Notes: generated from the sequence alone by a model not told the origin. DNA of 64,000 bases from Massilia sp. CF038 (GCF_900129765.1 NZ_FQWU01000001.1:992001-1056000); one strand, 5' to 3'; counted from the stretch's first letter, positions 1-8,862 are shown. Numbers and translations: made by a program.

Positions 1-167
1 CGCGCGGCCGCGATATTTACTGGATAGGCCCGCCCGGCGCTTGCCTCGATGCCGGCGAGGGGACCGACTTTTACGCCACCGCCCAGGGGGAGGTCTCGAT
101 CACCCCCTTGCAGATCGACCTGACCCACAAGACCCAGCTCGAGCTGCTGGCGCGGGGTCTGGCATGA
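1..167 (+). CDS. surE: 5'/3'-nucleotidase SurE, C-terminal fragment (left edge)
   Basis: Only the last 54 or so codons are present; the reading frame enters at base 3 and stops with TGA at 165-167. The visible end includes [10 protein letters not shown], then [11 protein letters not shown] and [11 protein letters not shown], which is the usual C-terminus of the SurE survival protein, a metal-dependent nucleoside monophosphatase of the cytoplasm. The stop overlaps the next start as ATGA, and the surE-pcm-nlpD-rpoS order that follows is the classic stationary-phase cluster, which supports the call. The catalytic N-terminal half lies outside the window. Confidence 0.85.
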   Translation, partial: RGRDIYWIGPPGACLDAGEGTDFYATAQGEVSITPLQIDLTHKTQLELLARGLA

Positions 168-1054
168 CGGAAAAGCGCAGCACCTTTCCCTTGCCGCTGT
201 CGTCCGTCACCGGCAGCGCCAAGGGCAGCAGCGGCGCCAAAGGCAGCAGCACCCCATCGTATTCGCCGGCCAAAGTCGCGACGCCGCAAACGGCCACCCG
301 CAACGCCGCGCACACGCCTGCCGCCAAGCCATGGTCGCTGCCGCCGGCGCCGGGCAGGGCCCAGAGCGATGCCCTGGCCCGCGGCCAGGCCCAGCCATTG
401 CAGGCACCGCGTCCGGACTTGATGGTGTCGGACGCGATCCGGCGCGCCATGGTGCAGCGCGTGGCCAAGCAGGGCGTACAGGACGCGCTGGTGCTGGGTG
501 CGCTGGAAGCGGTGCCGCGCCACCGCTTCATTGATGAAGCCCTGTCGGCCCAGGCGTATATCGATGCCTCGCTGCCGATTGGCCACCACCAGACCATTTC
601 CCAGCCGTATATCGTGGGCCGCATGATCGAAGTGATGCGCAACGGCGGCAAGCTGCAGCGCGTGCTCGAGATCGGCACCGGCTGCGGCTACCAGGCCGCC
701 GTGCTGTCGTGCGTGGCGCAGGACGTGTATTCGATCGAGCGCATCAAGCCCCTGCACGAGTTGGCTAAAAGCAATTTACGCCCCTTACGGATCCCGAATA
801 TCAGGCTGCACTACGGAGATGGTATGCTTGGGCTGCCCCAGGCCGCGCCATTTGATGGCATTATTCTGGCTGCGGCTGGTATCGAGGTGCCCCAGGCACT
901 GCTCGAACAGCTCACCATCGGTGGCCGTCTGGTCGCGCCGGTGGGTGTCCGCGTCCAGCATTTGCAACTGATTACGCGCATCGGCAAATCCGAATGGACC
1001 AGCGAGACGCTCGAAGATTGTCACTTCGTGCCGTTACGCTCCGGGACGGTTTGA
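164..1054 (+). CDS. pcm: Protein-L-isoaspartate O-methyltransferase with long N-terminal extension
   Basis: Repairs damaged proteins by methylating L-isoaspartyl residues with S-adenosylmethionine, in the cytoplasm. The SAM-binding motif [15 protein letters not shown] sits at about residues 167-181, preceded by the family signature around [17 protein letters not shown] (residues 138-154). I chose the ATG at 164 because it overlaps the surE stop (ATGA) and gives 296 residues; an upstream start would run inside surE. The family is usually near 210 residues, so about 85 residues at the N-terminus are extra: a low-complexity Ser/Thr/Ala/Pro-rich stretch that looks disordered. Extended Pcm proteins are seen in beta-proteobacteria (from memory); the role of the extension is unknown. 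Confidence 0.93.
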   Translation: MTEKRSTFPLPLSSVTGSAKGSSGAKGSSTPSYSPAKVATPQTATRNAAHTPAAKPWSLPPAPGRAQSDALARGQAQPLQAPRPDLMVSDAIRRAMVQRVAKQGVQDALVLGALEAVPRHRFIDEALSAQAYIDASLPIGHHQTISQPYIVGRMIEVMRNGGKLQRVLEIGTGCGYQAAVLSCVAQDVYSIERIKPLHELAKSNLRPLRIPNIRLHYGDGMLGLPQAAPFDGIILAAAGIEVPQALLEQLTIGGRLVAPVGVRVQHLQLITRIGKSEWTSETLEDCHFVPLRSGTV

Positions 1055-1085
1055 TCCACTGCGCAAGCCTAGACCCATAACAACG

Positions 1086-2030
1086 ATGAGAATGAAACAG
1101 TTAAGCCAACTTACCCTGCTGACCTTGGTCTTCGGACTGCTCAGCGCCTGTACCAGCACCGGCCGCCATGCGCCGGTCGAAGAGCGCAAACCGGCCTCGC
1201 ACGAAAGCCGCCCCAGCAGCAGCGCGGCCGAGGAACCGAAAGATGAACGCGGCTTCTACACCGTCAAGAAAGGCGATACGCTGCTGCGCATCGCGCTGGA
1301 CTACGGCCAGAATTATCGCGACCTGGTGGTCTGGAACAACCTGGCCAATCCAAACGACATCAAGGTCGACCAGGTGCTGCGCGTGGCGCCGCCGGACGGC
1401 GCGTCCGGTTCCGGCGTGCAGACGCTGCCTGTGGCGGCCGCGCCCGAGATCAAACCGGTGCAGCCACCAGTGCCGCGCAAGACCAGCCCGAAGGGCGACA
1501 AGAAGCCGTATTCCGAAGCGGCGCTAGCCGATGCGCGCGGCGAAACCGGGGCCCGGGCCGACAAGGACGACAAGGACGACAAGCCAGCCAAGCCGGTCGC
1601 CGCCACGGTGCCATCGGCATCCGGCATTGCCGCCGGCAGCATGGTCACCGCCACCGACGACGACAAACTGAGCTGGATGTGGCCATCGGACGGCAAGATT
1701 GTCGCCACCTTCGATGAAGGCAAAAACAAGGGCATCGACATTGGCGGCAAGGCGGGCCAGCAAGTGATGGCGGCCAGTTCCGGTAAAGTCATGTATGCGG
1801 GCAGTGGAATCCGCGGTTATGGTAATCTGGTGATTGTGAAGCATAGCAATAGCCTGTTATCGGCCTATGCACATAACCGCAGCATCACTGTCAAAGAAGG
1901 CCAGAGCGTCAACAAGGGCCAGGTCATCGCCGAGATGGGAGATTCGGATGCAGACGCCGTCAAATTGCACTTTGAAATACGCCAGCAGGGCAAGCCGGTC
2001 GACCCGTCCCGGTTCCTGCCCAGCCGCTAA
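1086..2030 (+). CDS. nlpD: NlpD-type murein hydrolase activator lipoprotein (LysM + degenerate M23)
   Basis: Outer-membrane lipoprotein expected to activate an AmiC-type amidase during daughter-cell separation. A signal peptide ends in the lipobox LLSAC (Cys22). A LysM peptidoglycan-binding domain covers about residues 57-103 (YTVKKGDTL start), followed by a Pro/Lys/Asp-rich linker and a C-terminal LytM/M23 fold from about residue 195 to 314. The usual zinc ligand before the GIDIGG motif is replaced (NKGIDIGG), as in E. coli NlpD, while LHFEIR is kept; so it is a regulator and not an active peptidase. It sits 31 bp after pcm and 30 bp before rpoS; in enterobacteria an rpoS promoter lies inside nlpD. 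Confidence 0.92.
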   Translation: MRMKQLSQLTLLTLVFGLLSACTSTGRHAPVEERKPASHESRPSSSAAEEPKDERGFYTVKKGDTLLRIALDYGQNYRDLVVWNNLANPNDIKVDQVLRVAPPDGASGSGVQTLPVAAAPEIKPVQPPVPRKTSPKGDKKPYSEAALADARGETGARADKDDKDDKPAKPVAATVPSASGIAAGSMVTATDDDKLSWMWPSDGKIVATFDEGKNKGIDIGGKAGQQVMAASSGKVMYAGSGIRGYGNLVIVKHSNSLLSAYAHNRSITVKEGQSVNKGQVIAEMGDSDADAVKLHFEIRQQGKPVDPSRFLPSR

Positions 2031-2060
2031 GCTGCAGGGCCGGTAGCGGGGAACGTCGCC

Positions 2061-3068
2061 ATGACCCATTCCCCGCACCAGCTCGACGACGACGCCGCCT
2101 CGGATGATTTTCCGGACGAGCCGCTCGACGACGCGATCGACGCCGACGGGGCGGACGATGCGGAAGATGTGCCCGCCGTGGCAGCCGTACTGGAAAGCGT
2201 CGACGAGCTCAAAAAAGTACTGGCAGCCGAGCTCTCGACCGACACCACCCAGCATTACCTGAATCAGATCGGCACGCGCGCGCTGCTGACCGCCCCGCAG
2301 GAAGTCCATTACGCCACTCTGGCCAAGGCGGGCGATTTCGACGCCCGCCAGACCATGATCGAGCACAATCTGCGCCTGGTCGTGTCCATTGCCAAGCACT
2401 ACATCAACCGCGGCGTGGTCTTGCTCGACATGATCGAGGAAGGCAACATCGGCCTGATGCGGGCCATCGACAAGTTCGAGCCGGAACGGGGCTTCCGCTT
2501 TTCCACCTATGCCACCTGGTGGATCCGCCAAAGCATCGAGCGCGCCATCATGAACCAGGCCCGCACCGTGCGCTTGCCGGTGCACATGGTGCGCGAACTC
2601 AATCAGATCCTGCGCGCCAAATACCACCTCGAAGCGCAGCACCACGACGGCAAAGATGCCAGCGCCGAAGACATTGCCCACCTGGTCGGGCGCCCGGTCG
2701 AGGAAGTGCAGGATATCCTGGCCCTGTCCGAACACGCCACCTCGCTTGACGCCCCGCTCGACAATGATCCCCAGTCCTCGCTGATGGACATGCTGCCCGG
2801 CGATGCCGACGACAGTCCCGACGCGCGCGCCGAACACCACGAAATGACACTGCTGGTGCGCGACTGGCTCACGCGCCTGCCGGACAAGCAGCGCATCGTC
2901 ATCATGCGCCGCTTCGGGCTGGACAATGACGACCCGGCCACGCTCGAAACCCTGGCCGAAGAAATGGGCGTCACGCGCGAGCGGGTGCGCCAGATCCAGC
3001 AGGAAGCGCTGGTCAAGCTCAAGCGCGCCATGGCTGCGCGCGGCGTGGTGCGCGATTCCCTGTTGTAG
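2061..3068 (+). CDS. rpoS: RNA polymerase sigma factor RpoS (sigma-38)
   Basis: Stationary-phase and general-stress sigma factor that directs RNA polymerase. Of 335 residues, the first 50 are very acidic. Region 1.2 is around [11 protein letters not shown]. Region 2 carries [20 protein letters not shown] and [17 protein letters not shown], the -10 recognition and melting segment. Region 4 near the C-terminus holds [10 protein letters not shown] and the helix-turn-helix [10 protein letters not shown] that contacts the -35 element. Position directly after nlpD separates it from RpoD and RpoH, which have different neighbours and N-termini. The ATG at 2061 has a purine-rich GGGGAA 9 bp upstream. 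Confidence 0.94.
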   Translation: MTHSPHQLDDDAASDDFPDEPLDDAIDADGADDAEDVPAVAAVLESVDELKKVLAAELSTDTTQHYLNQIGTRALLTAPQEVHYATLAKAGDFDARQTMIEHNLRLVVSIAKHYINRGVVLLDMIEEGNIGLMRAIDKFEPERGFRFSTYATWWIRQSIERAIMNQARTVRLPVHMVRELNQILRAKYHLEAQHHDGKDASAEDIAHLVGRPVEEVQDILALSEHATSLDAPLDNDPQSSLMDMLPGDADDSPDARAEHHEMTLLVRDWLTRLPDKQRIVIMRRFGLDNDDPATLETLAEEMGVTRERVRQIQQEALVKLKRAMAARGVVRDSLL

Positions 3069-3185
3069 ACAATATGTTGTCGTCTTCCAACTTCCGTCTG
3101 TTCTGCGTTATGATGCTGGCATGTCCGTTTAACATTCGGCAATCACCGGGGCAATCGCCCCTGAACCACGCAAGCGGGAAGAGGA

Positions 3186-3539
3186 ATGAATCGAGCACGA
3201 CAGGCCCTGGCCTTGTATCGGGTAACTTGGACCGAAGTGTCATTGGGATGGGTACCCTTGCTGTCGAGCCGGCGCAACGATATGCCGGGCGCGCTGGAAG
3301 TCGCTGCCATCCCGGAACTGATTCAAGCCCTGGGCGACGAAAAGCACTTTGTCACTGCCCACGTGCTGCTGACCCAGCTGAGCGCGGTGCGCTTCGAATC
3401 CCTGCCCACCTGGAACGGGCTGACGCTGCACAATAACGCCGACGGCGCCGTGACCATCGACCCGGCCCAGCGCGGCGCCCTCAAGCAGCGCTGGCAGCGC
3501 TGGTTCGTCACCAGTCCGCGCCCGGCAACGCTGCCCTGA
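3186..3539 (+). CDS. Uncharacterised 117-residue protein
   Basis: A small soluble protein that I do not recognise. The start is well supported: GGAAGAGGA lies directly before the ATG. There is no signal peptide, membrane segment or cysteine pattern. Composition is normal for the genome and codon use is GC3-rich like the neighbours, which argues that it is real and not a chance frame. The middle part reads like a helical domain (PELIQALGDEKHFVTAHVLL). It stands alone between rpoS and rlmD, with 117 bp upstream and 126 bp downstream. I can assign no function. Confidence 0.7.
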   Translation: MNRARQALALYRVTWTEVSLGWVPLLSSRRNDMPGALEVAAIPELIQALGDEKHFVTAHVLLTQLSAVRFESLPTWNGLTLHNNADGAVTIDPAQRGALKQRWQRWFVTSPRPATLP

Positions 3540-3665
3540 AGGCCAGGCCCGGGCTGCCCGCCGTGGCGTCCGGGGCCATAGCCTGCTATCATTCGCGCGC
3601 GCCGCATTGGCGCCAACTCCCCCTTTTTTCTCCTTTTTTCGCACCTTTAGCGTGTGTTCTTCGCC

Positions 3666-5009
3666 ATGCAAGACAACATCATCGACATCAAATCCCTCGA
3701 CATGGACGCCCGCGGCGTTGGCCACCTGGCCAATGAAGATGGGTCGCCCGGCAAAGTCATTTTTGTCGAAGGCGCCTTGCCTGGCGAGCGCGTCAGCTTT
3801 TTGACGTTCAAGAAAAAGAAGAACTGGGAAGCGGCGCGCATGACCGAGCTGCACCGCGCGTCGTCGATGCGGGTCACGCCCAAGTGCCAGCATTTCGACT
3901 ACTGCGGCGGCTGCTCGATGCAGCATCTGGAACCGTCGGCCCAGGTCGCCATGAAGCAGCGGGTGTTGGAAGACAACCTGTGGCACATCAGCAAGGTCAA
4001 GGCCGAGAACGTGATGCGGCCGATGTACGGGCCAACCTGGGGCTACCGCTACCGCGCCCGCCTGTCGGTGCGCCACGTGGCCAAGAAGGGCACGGTGCTG
4101 GTGGGCTTCCACGAAAAGCGCTCGGCCTTTGTGGCTGACATCACCGACTGCAAGATCCTGCCTCCGCATGTGGCCGCCATGCTGGTGCCGCTGCGCGGCC
4201 TGATCGGCGCGCTGTCGATCTTCGACCAGGTGCCGCAGATCGAGGTGGCCATTGGCGAAGAAGTCACCGCCCTGGTGCTGCGCATCATGGCGCCGCTGAC
4301 GAGCGCCGACGAAACCCTGCTCAAGGCCTTTGCCGACCAGTGGACAGTGCAATTCTGGCTCCAGACCAAGGGCCCGGAAACGGCGGCGCCATTCTACCCG
4401 CTGGACAAAGAGCTGTATTACACCTTGCCGGAATTTGGCGTGAAAATGCCGTTCAAGCCAGTCGACTTCACCCAGGTCAATCACCACATCAATCGGGTGC
4501 TGGTGGCCAAGGCCCTGAATCTGCTGGAGGTGCAGCGCGACGATCGCGTGGCCGACCTGTTCTGCGGGCTGGGCAACTTCACTCTGCCGCTGGCAACCCA
4601 GGGCAGGGAAGTGGTGGGCATCGAAGGCAGTACCAGTCTGACTGAGCGTGCCCTGTCGAACGCGACGGCGAACGGCTTGTCGGCCAAGACCACCTTCTCG
4701 ACCCGCAACCTGTTTGAAGTGACGCCGGACGACCTGGTCGCGCTGGGCAAATTCGACCGCATGCTGATCGACCCGCCGCGCGACGGCGCCCATGCCCTGG
4801 CCCAGGCCCTGGCTGGCCTGCGCGCCACGCATCCGGACCTGCTGCCCAAGCGCATTGTGTACGTCTCGTGCAGCCCATCGACACTGGCGCGCGATGCCGG
4901 TATTCTGGTGCACGAAGCCGGCTATGTGCTCAAGAAAGCGGGCGTGGTGAACATGTTCCCGCACACCTCGCATGTCGAATCGATGGCCGTGTTCGATCTG
5001 GCTGTCTGA
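3666..5009 (+). CDS. rlmD: 23S rRNA (uracil-1939-C5)-methyltransferase RlmD
   Basis: Methylates a specific uracil in 23S rRNA using SAM. The protein has an N-terminal TRAM-like RNA-binding domain, a [4Fe-4S] site with CQHFDYCGGC at residues 74-83 plus a later Cys in ITDCK, then the Rossmann methyltransferase domain with VADLFCGLGNFTLPLA and the catalytic nucleophile motif VYVSCSPSTLARD near the C-terminus. Length, 447 residues, fits the RumA/RlmD family. I use the ATG at 3666 because it begins the normal MQDN N-terminus; a GTG at 3654 in the same frame would only add four residues. RlmC/TrmA lack this exact combination. Confidence 0.93.
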   Translation: MQDNIIDIKSLDMDARGVGHLANEDGSPGKVIFVEGALPGERVSFLTFKKKKNWEAARMTELHRASSMRVTPKCQHFDYCGGCSMQHLEPSAQVAMKQRVLEDNLWHISKVKAENVMRPMYGPTWGYRYRARLSVRHVAKKGTVLVGFHEKRSAFVADITDCKILPPHVAAMLVPLRGLIGALSIFDQVPQIEVAIGEEVTALVLRIMAPLTSADETLLKAFADQWTVQFWLQTKGPETAAPFYPLDKELYYTLPEFGVKMPFKPVDFTQVNHHINRVLVAKALNLLEVQRDDRVADLFCGLGNFTLPLATQGREVVGIEGSTSLTERALSNATANGLSAKTTFSTRNLFEVTPDDLVALGKFDRMLIDPPRDGAHALAQALAGLRATHPDLLPKRIVYVSCSPSTLARDAGILVHEAGYVLKKAGVVNMFPHTSHVESMAVFDLAV

Positions 5010-5050
5010 GCTGTCCGGTCCTCGCATCGACCCTCGTTGAAAGGATGAAC

Positions 5051-5509
5051 ATGGTGGCACGCACGCTGATATTGCAAACGCTGACCGTGCTGGCGCTGGG
5101 CGCCGGCCCAGCCTGGGCACAGCAGTCAGTCAGTCCGGAACTGCCGCAGCCGGCCAACCCCCAGCTCGACCAGTTCTACCAAGACCATCCCGACCTGCGG
5201 CCTGCCATGCGCGGCCCTGCCGCACAAGCCAGTGCGGCGCCTAGAGCCGCGGGCAAGCCCTGCGCCGGGCCGGCCTATCCGCGCGAAGCACGCCGCCTCG
5301 GGCAAAAAGGATCGGTCCAGCTGAAATTCATGATCGACACCGACGGCAGCGTGAGCGAGGCCGAGGTGGAAAAATCGTCCGGCCATCCCTTGCTGGACAA
5401 TGCGGGCCTGGCCGCGATCCGTCTGTGCAAATTCCAGCCCGCCCTCAAGGACGGGCGCGTGATTCAAAGCTGGCACGCGGTCAGCTATTCCTGGGCATTG
5501 GACTGGTAG
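5051..5509 (+). CDS. Exported protein with TonB C-terminal domain
   Basis: About 152 residues: a signal peptide (VARTLILQTLTVLALGAGPAWA) followed by a short linker and a TonB_C domain from about residue 70 (YPREARRLGQKGSVQLKF, DTDGSVSEAEVEKSSG, AIRLCKFQPA). This is the domain that TonB uses to grip outer-membrane receptors, but here the long proline-rich spacer and a lasting membrane anchor are missing, so it is not a standard TonB. It probably acts in the periplasm. Two in-frame ATGs lie at 5045 and 5051; the second has the better spacing to AAGG. Five bases separate its stop from the next gene, so the two are likely cotranscribed. Confidence 0.75.
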   Translation: MVARTLILQTLTVLALGAGPAWAQQSVSPELPQPANPQLDQFYQDHPDLRPAMRGPAAQASAAPRAAGKPCAGPAYPREARRLGQKGSVQLKFMIDTDGSVSEAEVEKSSGHPLLDNAGLAAIRLCKFQPALKDGRVIQSWHAVSYSWALDW

Positions 5510-5513
5510 CGCC

Positions 5514-5882
5514 ATGCTGCCTGCGCTGAAAAAACGCCTCAGCTACGAGAAGGATGGCCGCAACGTGCTGGCCGAGTCGCGCGCCCTGGCGCGCAAGGCG
5601 ATCCGCAAGCGCAAGGCCAAGGCCAGCCGCGCTTTGCGGCGGGCCCAGACCGTGGCCATGGCCACGCTGGAAGGAGGCGAGGCTGAGCTGGCAGTGACGC
5701 GCACCGGTGCGCGCTCCTGGCGCAAGATTGCTGACGCACCATTGGCCCAGTACGTGGCCCAACCCCTGGTCAATAGAGGCATCGCCAGCAAAGGCAGTGG
5801 TTTGCGCAGCATGGCCAGCAAGCGCGCGCGCTATCGACGCTTCGTCTGCAAGGGGCCGCTGAACCCGAGGGCGCCAGCGTGA
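5514..5882 (+). CDS. Small very basic protein of unknown function
   Basis: 122 residues, strongly Arg/Lys/Ala-rich, with clusters such as ARKAIRKRKAKASRALRR near residues 27-44 and KRARYRRF near the C-terminus. I do not recognise a family. The charge suggests nucleic-acid or acidic-surface binding, but that is inference from composition only. It is probably a real gene, because its start lies five bases after the upstream stop and its stop overlaps the next GTG start as GTGA, the arrangement of a translationally coupled operon. There is no signal peptide or transmembrane segment. Confidence 0.6.
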   Translation: MLPALKKRLSYEKDGRNVLAESRALARKAIRKRKAKASRALRRAQTVAMATLEGGEAELAVTRTGARSWRKIADAPLAQYVAQPLVNRGIASKGSGLRSMASKRARYRRFVCKGPLNPRAPA

Positions 5883-6877
5883 GAACCCGCACAGCCGTGT
5901 TGCTGACCACGGGTCTGATCTGGCTGCTCGGTGCGGGCGCGCTGGCGCTGGTGGTCCAGCCCCTGGCCGGCACCGTCGCTTCCACGCCGCCTGCGGTCGA
6001 TCCGGCGCGCCTGGAGCAGCATGTGCGCCACTTGTCGCAAACGCTGTATCCGCGCAGTGCCGACCAGCCCGGCCACCTGAACGCGGCAGCCCACTACATT
6101 GCGGCCGAGTTTCGTGCCGCCGGTGCCAGCGTCGAGATGCAGCCGGTGCTGGTGCAAGGTCAGACTTACCACAACGTGATCGCCCGCTTCGGCCCGCGCC
6201 AGGGGGCGCTGCTGGTCATTGGCGCCCATTACGACAGCCATGGCGCCAACACGGCCGCCGTGGCCACAGCGGATAGCCACACCCCCGGCGCCGATGACAA
6301 CGCCAGCGGCGTGGCTGGTTTGATCGAACTGGCCCAACTGCTGGGGCGGCAGGCGCCAGCGCGCCCCATTGAACTGGTGGCCTATACGCTGGAAGAGCCG
6401 CCGCATTTCCGCACCGAGCACATGGGCAGCGCATGGCACGCGCGCGCCCTCAAGGCCAGCGGGCGCGCCGTGCAGCTGATGCTGTCGCTGGAAATGATTG
6501 GCTATTTCAGCGATGCGCCAGGCAGCCAGTCCTATCCCGTCCCGGCCATGAAGCGCCTGTACCCGGAGCGCGGCAATTTCATCGCGCTGGTCGGCAGGTT
6601 CGGCGACTTTGGTGCGACCCGGCGCGCCAAGGCCATCATGGCTGGCGCCACCGATCTGCCAGTCGAGTCGCTCAACGCACCGCCCGTGGTGCAAGGTATC
6701 GATTTTTCCGATCATCGCAATTACTGGCACCAGGGTTACCCGGCACTGATGGTGACCGACACCGCCTTCATGCGCAATCCAAATTACCACAAGGCCGGCG
6801 ACACGGCTGATACACTCGATTACGTGCGCGCCGCAAAAGTGGTGCAATCGGTGTTTGCACTGACCAGCCAATTGTAA
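5879..6877 (+). CDS. M28-family zinc aminopeptidase-like protein, membrane-anchored or exported
   Basis: 332 residues. The first 35 hold a hydrophobic segment (LLTTGLIWLLGAGALALVVQPLAG), a signal anchor or uncleaved signal. The M28 metallopeptidase core shows the expected zinc and catalytic residues: GAHYDSH, then GADDNASG, the catalytic LEEPPHF, SLEMIGY and the C-terminal NYHKAGDTADTLDY. Members remove N-terminal amino acids or act on modified peptides in the periplasm; the substrate cannot be told. The start codon is GTG at 5879, overlapping the stop of the preceding basic-protein gene. Confidence 0.85.
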   Translation: MRTRTAVLLTTGLIWLLGAGALALVVQPLAGTVASTPPAVDPARLEQHVRHLSQTLYPRSADQPGHLNAAAHYIAAEFRAAGASVEMQPVLVQGQTYHNVIARFGPRQGALLVIGAHYDSHGANTAAVATADSHTPGADDNASGVAGLIELAQLLGRQAPARPIELVAYTLEEPPHFRTEHMGSAWHARALKASGRAVQLMLSLEMIGYFSDAPGSQSYPVPAMKRLYPERGNFIALVGRFGDFGATRRAKAIMAGATDLPVESLNAPPVVQGIDFSDHRNYWHQGYPALMVTDTAFMRNPNYHKAGDTADTLDYVRAAKVVQSVFALTSQL

Positions 6878-6901
6878 ATCGCATTGAAAGGGAGCAATGC
6901 C

Positions 6902-7468
6902 ATGGAGCATCCACTGGAATGCAGTTGCGGTAAGGTGAAGGGTCTCGTCAGCCATCCGGACCAGGCTGTGCGCGCGGTCTGTTATTGCGCCGACTGCCAG
7001 GCCTTTGCCCGGTTTCTTGGCAAGCCGGATCAGATTCTCGATCCACTGGGCGGCACCGATGTGACTGCGGTTACGCCCGAACAGGTGCGCTTCACGGCAG
7101 GCCAGGACATGCTGGCCTGCATGTCCTTGTCGGAGCAGGGTTTGCTGCGCTGGTATGCGCGCTGCTGCAATACGCCACTGGGCAATATCAACCGGAATAT
7201 CAAGGTCGCGCACGTGGGCTTGATCCACAACTGCCTGGGCACCCCGCAGGCGATCGAAGCGGCGTTTGGTCCGATCCAGATGCATAATTCCACCAAGAAT
7301 GCGCGTGGCACGCCGGCGCCGATTCCATTTGGCACACTCAAAACCATCCCCCGTTTCGTCTGGCAACTGGTGCGCGCGCGTGTCGATGGCAGCTACCGGC
7401 GCAACCCATTTTTCAAGGACGCGCAGGGCACGCCGCTGGCCACGCCCGTCATTGCCGGGTCCGCCTGA
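6902..7468 (+). CDS. GFA/DUF6151-like zinc-binding protein
   Basis: 188 residues. The N-terminus has Cys pairs CSCGKVKG and CYCADCQAF, with a later RCCNTPLGN, the layout of the Mss4-like zinc fold used by glutathione-dependent formaldehyde-activating (GFA/CENP-V) proteins. The size and the C-terminal half (IPRFVWQLVRARVDGSYRRNPFF) fit a family I recall as DUF6151 better than classic GFA. The biochemical role is unknown. The ATG at 6902 is preceded by AAGGGAG, which decides the start over an in-frame TTG at 6884. It lies 24 bp after the M28 gene and 12 bp before the lipoprotein gene, so probably in the same transcript. Confidence 0.7.
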   Translation: MEHPLECSCGKVKGLVSHPDQAVRAVCYCADCQAFARFLGKPDQILDPLGGTDVTAVTPEQVRFTAGQDMLACMSLSEQGLLRWYARCCNTPLGNINRNIKVAHVGLIHNCLGTPQAIEAAFGPIQMHNSTKNARGTPAPIPFGTLKTIPRFVWQLVRARVDGSYRRNPFFKDAQGTPLATPVIAGSA

Positions 7469-7480
7469 GACAGCGCCGCC

Positions 7481-8137
7481 ATGGCCCGCGCTGTCCCCCT
7501 GCTGCTGGCGCTCGCCTCGGCCCTGACTGCTTGTAGTCAGCAGCATGCCGATGCGCCGCCGCCCGAGTTTGGTGCCATTGAGCGCGCCTGGTTTGGCTGC
7601 CCCTCCATGGAAGGCGTGTACGCCTGGCCGCCCATTGCCGGAGAGTACGCCGGCGGCAAGATCGCCAGCAACCGGCGCGCCTGGGAAGATGGCAAGCCGG
7701 TGCCTGTGCACGGCAAGGAAATGCAAATCTGGGTCAAGGAAAAGGGTGGCAGCGCCTTGTGGTTCCGCGCCCGCAGCGTCAATCGGGCGCTGCCGCCGAA
7801 TACGCCCCTGGCAGGTGGCTGGAGTTTCAATGAATACCACCGGGGTCAATGGCGGTGCAAGGGCTCGATGATTGAAATGGCGCCCGAGGAAATCGGCGCC
7901 CAGGCCAACTTTGGCGGCACCGGGGCGCGCCGCAGCTTCAAGCTGGCACGCATGCAAGACGGCGCCCTGGCGGTCGGCATTGCCACCGTGGCCCATGGCG
8001 GGACCGACTATTTGTATTCTTACGATGGGGTGCATGCCGGGCCCGTCAAGACGCCGGACCGCCATTTCTGGGCCTGGTCCAAACTGGCACGGACCGGGTC
8101 AGGGGACACCGAGCCGGGCAGTGCGCCCGCACCATGA
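7481..8137 (+). CDS. Predicted lipoprotein of unknown function
   Basis: 218 residues beginning with a lipoprotein signal, MARAVPLLLALASALTACSQQ, so the mature N-terminus should be the Cys of LTAC. The rest (FGCPSMEGVYAWPP, WRFKC-like WRCKG, SYDGVHAGPVKTPD) matches no family I can name. Serine follows the cysteine, so outer-membrane sorting is likely. It is the last gene of the rightward run that starts at 5051 and is followed at once by a strong hairpin terminator. Confidence 0.65.
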   Translation: MARAVPLLLALASALTACSQQHADAPPPEFGAIERAWFGCPSMEGVYAWPPIAGEYAGGKIASNRRAWEDGKPVPVHGKEMQIWVKEKGGSALWFRARSVNRALPPNTPLAGGWSFNEYHRGQWRCKGSMIEMAPEEIGAQANFGGTGARRSFKLARMQDGALAVGIATVAHGGTDYLYSYDGVHAGPVKTPDRHFWAWSKLARTGSGDTEPGSAPAP

Positions 8138-8168
8138 AAAAAGCCGGCCACGAGGCCGGCTTGTTGTT
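8137..8168. terminator. Bidirectional intrinsic terminator
   Basis: GCCGGCC-ACGA-GGCCGGC forms a perfect 7-bp GC stem at 8143-8160. A run of six A lies on the left (8137-8142) and TTGTTGTT on the right. Read leftward, the stem is followed by T6, so it closes the Bax-inhibitor gene that stops at 8182; read rightward it closes the lipoprotein gene. Confidence 0.85.
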
Positions 8169-8181
8169 GCGCCTGACGCGC

Positions 8182-8862
8182 TTAGTCGCGCGAGCCGCCC
8201 AGGCCCAGCAGGCTGAGCAGATGCGAGAAGATCACGTACACGTCGATGTACAGTGCCAGCGTGGCGCGAATGTAATTGGTTTCGCCGCCGTTGACGATCT
8301 GTTGCACGTCATACAGGATGTAGGCCGAGAAGATACCAATTGCCATGACGGAAATCACGATGGCGAACACCGGCATCTGCAGGAAGTAATTGGCCAGCGA
8401 TGCCAGGATCAGCACGATGGTGCCGGCTGCCAGCCACTTGCCCATGGCCGAGAAATCGCGCTTGGTCACGGTGGCAAAGGTCGCCATCACGGCCAGTACG
8501 GCGCCGGTGCCGCCAAAGGCCAGCATGATCAGCTGCGCGCCATTGCTGAAACCCAGGGTGCGGGTGAGCAGCGGCGTGAGCCACAGGCCCATGAAGAAGG
8601 TGAAGGCCAGCAGAACGCCCACGCCAGCAGCCGAATTTTTGGTTTTTTCGATGGCATAAGTGAAACCCCAGACCATCGCCAGGAAGACGACGAAACCGAG
8701 AATGCCACTTGGAATCGGCACGTGGAAGGCCACGCCGATGGCGGCGCCCAGCACGGTCGGGATCATCGACAGTGCGAGCAGCCAATACGTGTTGCGCAGA
8801 ACTGCATGGCGCGCGTCATACGGCGCCGCGGGGACATACTGTTTATCGAAACTGACTGACAT
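8182..8862 (-). CDS. Bax inhibitor-1/YccA family membrane protein
   Basis: 226 residues with about seven hydrophobic helices, the LFG/TMBIM (UPF0005) fold of E. coli YccA and YbhL. Typical segments are NTYWLLALSMIPTVLG, ILGFVVFLAMVWGFTYAIE and the C-terminal YVIFSHLLSLLGLGG, with the acidic pair region near the last helix (LYIDVYVIF). It sits in the inner membrane; family members act as proton-sensitive calcium leak channels, and YccA modulates FtsH proteolysis. That link is notable because the FtsH regulators hflK and hflC lie 12 kb away. The ATG at 8862 has GGAGGCAC upstream, so the longer frame is not used. Confidence 0.87.
   Translation of the reverse strand: MSVSFDKQYVPAAPYDARHAVLRNTYWLLALSMIPTVLGAAIGVAFHVPIPSGILGFVVFLAMVWGFTYAIEKTKNSAAGVGVLLAFTFFMGLWLTPLLTRTLGFSNGAQLIMLAFGGTGAVLAVMATFATVTKRDFSAMGKWLAAGTIVLILASLANYFLQMPVFAIVISVMAIGIFSAYILYDVQQIVNGGETNYIRATLALYIDVYVIFSHLLSLLGLGGSRD

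Noticed and set aside
1680-2030. NlpD as a broken peptidase (missing zinc ligand)
   Set aside because: The loss is the normal state of NlpD-type activators, which do not cut peptidoglycan themselves.
3067-3085. Terminator directly after rpoS (GACAA-TATG-TTGTC)
   Set aside because: The stem is only five base pairs, AT-rich, and has no T run behind it.
3240-5120. Long open frame on the minus strand (626 codons) opposite rlmD
   Set aside because: It is the antisense shadow of rlmD and its neighbours in GC-rich DNA; the protein is rich in His, Gln, Arg and Gly without any domain, while the plus strand encodes a complete RlmD.
5831-8065. 744-codon open frame on the minus strand
   Set aside because: It lies opposite the M28 peptidase, zinc-type protein and lipoprotein genes, which have real signals and motifs; the translation is low-complexity and domain-free.
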